From contig JBITNC010000001.1 in assembly GCA_050084985.1 (NCBI GenBank), positions 190,526,001 to 190,590,000 on the forward strand: a DNA stretch of 64,000 bases, in the 5' to 3' direction. The translations under genes and the position numbers were made by a program. The notes under the pieces are model-generated. The model ran no database searches. It saw only the letters and a program-made list of their open reading frames with translations, and was not told the DNA's origin. The DNA comes from Nageia nagi. Taxonomy: Eukaryota > Pinophyta. Positions 57,480 to 64,000 of this stretch are shown here, piece after piece. The stretch's first letter is position 1, and every line of letters starts with the position of its first letter.

Positions 57480-59110
57480 TTGGATTCTTTATTATTACTT
57501 GAATTCAAAGGTAGATTACTTTAATAGTTTGGTTTTATTTACTATCAAACCCTCTAATTTTTATATTTGAAGGTTTGATCGGATGCAATTTTCCTTCTTT
57601 GAAATATTGTGAAAAGCCTATTGAGTAGATTTCCAGGCTTAATCTTGTATCTACCAAGAAATTTTTGCATTATTTTCCAAGGAAATTGACCTTGATATAG
57701 AGAAGAAATTGATTTATTATGTATTTACTTGGTAACTCACTTATATCAAGCCTTATGCACTTATATTTTGGCTTCCATATATTTACTATTATACCAAAAG
57801 TACATTCATTTAGATCTATTAGCATTATCTCTCTCTTGAATTCTTCATAGAGAACCTCTTTATGAGCTTGAGAAATTTAGAGCAATTTATTTAAGGATTT
57901 TTTTTTTTGTGTGTGTGTGTTTATATATATATATATATATATTAGTTGTTCAATGATATTATAATAATTTTGGTCTTTTGGGATTTGAATTTGTTATGTT
58001 GTAACGAGATAAACCAATTTTTTTTCCTTCCTCTTATGGCATGAGCACATATGCCTTGATTTAGAGTTGATACTATGTATAGGTTATTTAGCTTATTTTC
58101 CATTAATATTTTAATGTAATATTACCTTTATTTTTTCTTTATTTGTAATAGATGTAGGGTATACATATTTTCCTTTATCAATCAAATTTTGAATTTTACT
58201 TCTAAGTTCCTAAATCCATTTTTCATGTGTCCATTCATTTGATGGAAGGAATAATATGAATTTTTATTATACCATTTGTATTTTTTGACATTAAAGTCAT
58301 ATTGAATGTTTTTTTTAGTAGCAATGAAATAAATTATTTTTGTAGCAAGTTTTCTAATATGTACCTAGGGGTACTAGAAACATCACCTTAGGATCTTATT
58401 AAAATGGAGACCTTGTTAGAGTTGGATAACTTCTTATATATACTATGTTGATTATTTTTCTTGTTTGTTATTTTTTGTATAATATATTTGAGCATAATTT
58501 CCAATTATATTTCTATATTTTATGATTCTTGCAATAATTAGGAATTTTCCCTTAGTGAACATTAACTATGTATGAGCTCCAAAGGAATAGTCAATACCAT
58601 CATACGCAACTTTAATGACCTTTAGTAATAAATTTAATAATATTTTATTTATATTTTTTCATCAACTTTAGTAGGGATATTTTATAACACCTTGTTAAAC
58701 TTTGGAATATAATTTTTTTAACTTCTCACTTGGAACTTATTAAATTGCATACATATAACCCAAGGTGGAAAACTTTTTATATTAAGCCTATAATGTTCCA
58801 CATAACTTTTTTTAACCTCTTCAAAGTTATAAAAGGATTTTTCAATAATATTATGAAACCATTATGATGTTTTTCCTTCATGATATGGGGAAAACATTGG
58901 ACTATAAGTTTACCATAATAATCAAATTTGATACTAAACTCAAATTGAAATGCTAACAAATATTTTCTAGGATCTCCTTACCTATTGAATATATCTAATT
59001 GGAAATCCTTTTAAATATTAGAAAGGAAGTGCACTCTAAATTTATAATGATAAGGGGTTTTATACCAAGCATTTGAAAGTATAGGGAGCATCACTTTGGA
59101 CTCTCATCTC
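57480..59110 (-). pseudogene. Ty3/gypsy gag remnant, with possible protease
   Basis: Minus strand. At 58980-58780: GDPRKYLLAFQFEFSIKFD, LIVQCFPHIMKEKHHNGF and FITLKRLKKVMWNIIGLI, a diverged gag core (60 codons open). Near 58190-58150: LRSKIQNLIDKGKYV, the post-gag segment also seen at 20180-22110. Lower still (about 57720-57560), NFLVDTRLSLEIYSIGF and PSNIKIRGFD resemble a retropepsin with DTR in place of DTG; this is weaker. The region is strongly decayed. Confidence 0.55.
57901..57943. repeat. Compound microsatellite T(n)-(GT)n-(TA)n
   Basis: Oligo-T followed by a GTGTGTGTGTG run and a TATATATATATATATATATA run. Confidence 0.85.
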
Positions 59111-61888
59111 TTTTATATTAGATTGTATTTTCTTTATTAATAATTTCCATTCTTAAGTTACTAAACTATCCTTATTTCTTGATTCATTCTATCTACTTTA
59201 TTTTCCTTAAATATTATATATATTTGGAGTATTGTTATTTTATTTGAGATACAACTTAAGATTTTCTAACATATTATTTTCATAAAGGAACTTTTAAATA
59301 TTTTAAAGACTTGTGAAAGTGTATTTTTTATTTTGTAGTTTTAAATTTTTATACATAACAAAAGAATAACATTATAATTGGGTGTATGTACTTCATGTAA
59401 TCCTCTAATATATCTCAAGTGACTATAAAATGTTCACCAACCTAATATTTTAAGCCTCAAGCTAGAGAGGGTTGGGATAATCCTCTAGGAACATTATTTA
59501 TCCAAAAGGGGTTACATGAAGAGTAATATTTGTGAATTATATATTTTCTACAATGTGATAATACATAATCATTATTTCCTAAGGATAAAGGTTGTAAAAT
59601 AGCTAGGGGGATTCCTTCATTACACCTTAAGTGCATGTGAAGGTACAAATCCTTATATGGATTATTTATAAGGAATAAGTATATATAAACTCTTATCTCA
59701 CATCATGAGGTTATTCAAAGACCTCTAACACAAGGAATCTAGAATAAATAAATCTAAAATAAAAGATAAATAAAGAGAAACAAAATAAATAAAACAAAGT
59801 GGGTTCACTAAAAAATAAAGATATAAAAAAATGAATTCAAAATATAAGAATGTATATTTCACTTATATATGTAAAATTAAAAGTGATTAATTAAATTTCT
59901 AAAAATTAAAGAGTTATTATAAATCTAACATTATACATATAGGATAATCAATTTTATACTTATTATGAAATGAAATATTTATAAATGTTATGTATATTTA
60001 TGAGAAAAAGGTATGCATGCCCAAATTGATGATGACCCAACAATATGTTATTCAAGAGTACTCTAATTTAAAATAACTTCAAAATCATATTTTTGGGAAG
60101 GATTTGGATCTATCATGAGTGATTACTAACATTTATGTTGATTAGACTCCTTCCCTTTGTTTCAATGACAAGTGACTATAGATAAAGTAATAAAATAGCA
60201 TGAAACTTACATGATATTACCTATTATGCAACACCCTTCAATAAATTTGGGTTTTTTGGATTCCATGAATCTTATTAAAGGTTATTGAACGTCAAAAAGT
60301 CTTAGTTGAAAGACAAACCATTATTTTAATCAAAGCTTATAGACTAGCCACAATGTGGCACAAAGAAAAACTAAGGTTCGAAATTGTTTTGGACATTTCA
60401 TTAATTATTTTGAGATATATTCTATTTATGCAAGCTTAGATAAATTATATAATATTAATAACACATATAAGAAGTTATTTTTATTCATATGTAATATATT
60501 GCAATGAGAACTTTGTTGAGTGTGCCTTAGGATTTCATGCTTTTCACTTCATCAGTTATTCATATATTGGGAATGAGGAGTACGATGTTATTTATAGGAA
60601 GAATAACTTGAAAATAATATTACATAACTTAACATAATGATAAAACATAACATCTAAATTTAGATACTACATACATAAATGGATTCATCTAACATTTTAA
60701 TTAAAGAGATTGAAAATTATATAAATGAACAAAAACATAATCTATTATGATTAATATCTTAAAATATTTTTATTACTAAATTTTAATTCAAACTATTATC
60801 CATATGGTAAATTATCCTAAAAGTTAACATTTAGGCATTAGGTATCTTATGTGATTAACTTTCTTATTGATATAGAGTTTTACTTTAGCATATAATAATG
60901 CAATTTTTGAGTCAAAGACTACAAAAATGGATAGTCTTTCAAGGGATGTATAATAGAAAATAAAGCATGAATAATGTGAGAAAGACTTTTTTTTCTCCTC
61001 ATCTACCAAAATTATATTCTATTGTAGCTATATAAAAATGGATACTTAGAGTAGAAAACATTAAGATGGGGAAAATGTTAAGCACTTTTTTCAAAATACT
61101 TTATACATTCCTCACTAATATTATGGTTGATATTTTCTATCAAAAGTTTATGAAAGGTTTATAATATTAATAAGATGAGAGATAAACTGATATATCACTT
61201 ATATTTTTCATTGTAGAATTCTCAATTAAGGAGAGGTATTTAAGTTAAAAATTTGGTTTTATTAAGGTCAAGTTTGATACCCCTATGAGAAATAATTAAT
61301 ATTAAAAGTATACTAGATTGTAGAATGAATATAAAATTTTTGTATTAAATAAATATTGTGGATGTAAAATATATGAAAGATAACTTTTAGATCATCAATA
61401 TTATTTTGATATTGGATATACTTGGAAACTAAGTAGGTTATATAATTTTTTATGTCTTACTAATGGGATTATAAAAAATCCATCAAATAATATTTTATTT
61501 AGGAATATTAATTTAAAGGTACCTTATTATTTCATGCAAATATCTTTTTCTTGTTACCACATAATATATAATATAGTGAGAGGAAGAGTATATTCATTAG
61601 ATACAAAACTATATAATCCCTATCCTTATTTATGATTAATATTTTTTCCATGGATAAATTTGTCATCTATATAACTCCTAGATATGAAGGAATAAATTCC
61701 TATGGATATAGCTTTATTTTTTATTGACTTTGGTTCTCCATAAGCTTTAGGACCTAAATATGCTTTCAAATATCAAAGAGAAGGGAAGATAATACATATT
61801 CCCTTATCTTCCCTTTGTCTAAAAGATGTGAAATTTAAATTTCCATTTATTTAAGTATAAAATTGATATATTTAATAGTATTAGTTGG
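59111..61888. other. AT-rich DNA, no recognisable gene
   Basis: Short broken frames only. It may be the decayed leader or LTR of the gag remnant at 57480-59110, but no motif proves it. Confidence 0.45.
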
Positions 61889-62630
61889 TGTAGATACTAA
61901 AAATTGATTTTACTCAATTACTAATATATATTTTAAATTAATTAAATAATAAAATATATGGGTGGAATTATTCATAATGAGATCTCAAATAATATACAAC
62001 AATATCACCTAGAACATATCCAATATAAATTTGAATATAAAACATATCTATCCTTCTTATCTAATTTGAATTAATAGAGCTAGATTTTAGTTTGATGAGA
62101 CTTGTGGTAATCTCTCTCAAAAGTTTGGATGTAAACTCTTTTTTGCAAATGGTGTATCAATGCATAGAAATAGGTGTGCTATTTTTATACATTATATTCA
62201 CTCAATAGTTTTATCCAAACTCAAATTCTATCTTCCACTAAATTTACAATAAAACTTAATCTAACAATAATAGTGAAAGGATAAAGGTAATGATAGAAAT
62301 AGAGTGATAATATATAGACTTGATAAGTAGTGATAAGAATCATCAGTCAATATAGTATGCAATGTGGTCTATCAAGATCTAAATCATTATAGTCATCTTA
62401 AGCATTCATCCTTTTATAGATAAGATTCCTTCTTATATAACTGATATTACTTAGTGCTCCTTGAACCTTGCACCACAAAAGAAGAAATTATATGAGATAA
62501 TAAATATTTGTTGAGTAAAATATCTAAATGATATATTAAATATATCAATAAAGAAAATAAATCAATTATTTCACTTAGATACCTAAAATATAATTTTTAA
62601 ATAAATAAAAATAAAACTTATGTGTCTACA
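61889..62630 (-). mobile_element. Probable LTR (3' LTR of a minus-strand element leaving the window)
   Basis: On the minus strand a 742-bp block starts TGTAGACACATAA and ends TTAGTATCTACA, with terminal inverted TGTAGA...TCTACA. An A/G run, AAAGGAGAGCATT, directly precedes the start, as a polypurine tract would. It contains TATAAAAGG near the middle. The start word TGTAGACAC matches that of the solo LTR at 2106. The element body would lie at higher coordinates. Confidence 0.5.
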
Positions 62631-62637
62631 AATGCTC

Positions 62638-62684
62638 TCCTTTAGGTATGTGGTGGTGGAACCAACCACATAACCCAAAGGAAA
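62638..62684. repeat. Imperfect hairpin-forming inverted repeat
   Basis: CCTTTAGGTATGTGGTGG is followed by the near-complement AACCACATAACCCAAAGG within about 45 bp. It lies just upstream (minus strand) of the putative polypurine tract. Confidence 0.5.
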
Positions 62685-62689
62685 AAATA

Positions 62690-64000
62690 AAATTAAAATA
62701 ATATTCCCCTAAAATATCATCCTGGTGGTATGTTAGAGTTCTACATTTTTGTAATAGCCTATCCTATCCCCTTTTTGACTTGGTTTTTATAATGAAGATA
62801 TCATCGAATGGAAAGAGCTAAGGTAAATAATAATGAATCTTCTACTAAGGAGGATTAATGGTAATACATCCTACTCTGCATGATTGAATAGTATTTCCTT
62901 CAATAGTCATAAAATAAATAACTATATGGAAATATAACATCTCAATATATATATCATTGTTACTCATAAAAATAAAATCATCATAATATAACTCATCATA
63001 TAACATAGATTTTAAAATGTATTTCCTCTCTTATTTCATCTTTTAAATAATTCAATCATACTAGAACTATTGAATGAAAGGAAACATGATAAAAGCTAGA
63101 AAATAGATAAACAAATACATATAATATTTTTAGCGTATGATGAAATTAAGATGATATACCCAATAGGGAGGGAGGGGAAAGGCATATTACATGAATCAAA
63201 TGAGTGAAAGATAGTGTGCGTGAAGGAGTGCATGTGAAGGAAATACATGCAAGGTCTCTATAAAATGTCACAAATAATGATATTAAAAATCATAGATGTA
63301 GGCAACAAATGGAGGGATGAGATTTAGAAGCCAATGTGGCAAGTTGGACAACATAATTTAGGGAGCAGCACTTGTAAACAATTATCATGTAGTTTGCATA
63401 TGGGCAGGATGATAGGCTAGAAGCATCTTGAGATGGCCTCTAGATAATAATTTAGGCAAGATCAGGTGATCTAGAGAATTCTATGAAATGGAGGAATAGA
63501 TGGGTTCATAGAAACTTTGAACAGTCATAATCCTAGCTAATCTAGGTAGCTATCAAAGACTTGGAATGAAGGAATGGTGGTGGTGGATGGAATTCATTTC
63601 ATAATCAATGTAGAATTTATTAAGATGGATATGGGTATGCCTAATACTAATTCCAAGTAAATTAACAACACTAATTCCAAGGATAAAATTTTGGAAAATA
63701 TATGGTAAGCATAAGCATTTTGAGGAATGGGGTAGAACTATGAGAAGAGGAAAGGAATGGAGGGACTTTAAGATGGTCAAAAGGGTGATGAAGGCCTCCC
63801 AATAACCATGGTACAACAACCAGATATTTGGAGATCACATAGGATAGTCACTTTGGACTCCACATAGAATAAATTTCATATGGAAATTGAGTTATTCTAG
63901 GAATGTTTCAATAAAAAATATTTCAATTTCATGTTAGACTGGAGCTCTATGGTTCAGGCCCAACAAGCAGAAAAGAAGGATAGTTTCCTATAGTATGTTT
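62690..64000. other. AT-rich DNA, no recognisable coding domain
   Basis: The position suggests the 3' internal part of the minus-strand element whose LTR is at 61889-62630, but no integrase or RT motif is readable. The minus-strand frame at 63553-63819 (88 codons) has no recognised domain. Confidence 0.4.

Overview
This window looks like nuclear DNA from a seed plant with a very large, transposon-filled genome, most likely a gymnosperm (conifer type). The reasons are the low GC content, old nested LTR retrotransposons, a long degenerate plant-type telomere-like tract (TTTAGGG) away from any visible chromosome end, and one plant gene whose intron runs to the window edge without a further exon. 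No species can be named from the sequence alone.

Layout. 1-5 kb: a 75-bp tandem repeat, an inverted-repeat-bounded segment, then about 3 kb of degenerate TTTAGGG repeats interrupted by a solo LTR (2106-2786). 5-12 kb: AT-rich DNA with a 274-bp tandem duplication, a diffuse duplication and two TA-rich microsatellites, but no recognisable gene. 12-18.7 kb: copy 1 of a dispersed repeat, then a decayed Ty3/gypsy element on the + strand (LTR - gag - protease - integrase tail - LTR) that lacks reverse transcriptase. 18.7-25 kb: a minisatellite, and a minus-strand Ty3/gypsy gag with a probable LTR. 25.3-30.8 kb: a well-bounded LTR element with an initiator-Met primer site and polypurine tract but no gag-pol, carrying a broken ORF I do not recognise. 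It sits inside copy 2 of the dispersed repeat. 31.9-34.8 kb: a LINE ORF1 remnant (minus) next to a Ty3/gypsy integrase and LTR remnant (plus).

36.4-37.2 kb holds the one convincing host gene: the first two exons of a TOM1-like (TOL) protein with an N-terminal VHS domain and the start of a GAT domain. Its second intron holds a probable SINE and a minisatellite, and, if the gene is whole, everything else to the window end.

39.4-56.3 kb is a nested pair. A minus-strand Ty3/gypsy element has two about 700-bp LTRs. A Ty1/copia element (41331-52134, plus) is inserted in its integrase gene. The copia element contains an internal tandem duplication of its RT - RNase H - 3' UTR - LTR part. 56.3-64 kb is AT-rich DNA with another decayed minus-strand Ty3/gypsy gag and a minus-strand LTR (61889-62630) whose element leaves the window.

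All transposon reading frames seen are broken by stops and frameshifts. No prokaryotic-style operon, CRISPR array, rRNA or tRNA gene was seen.
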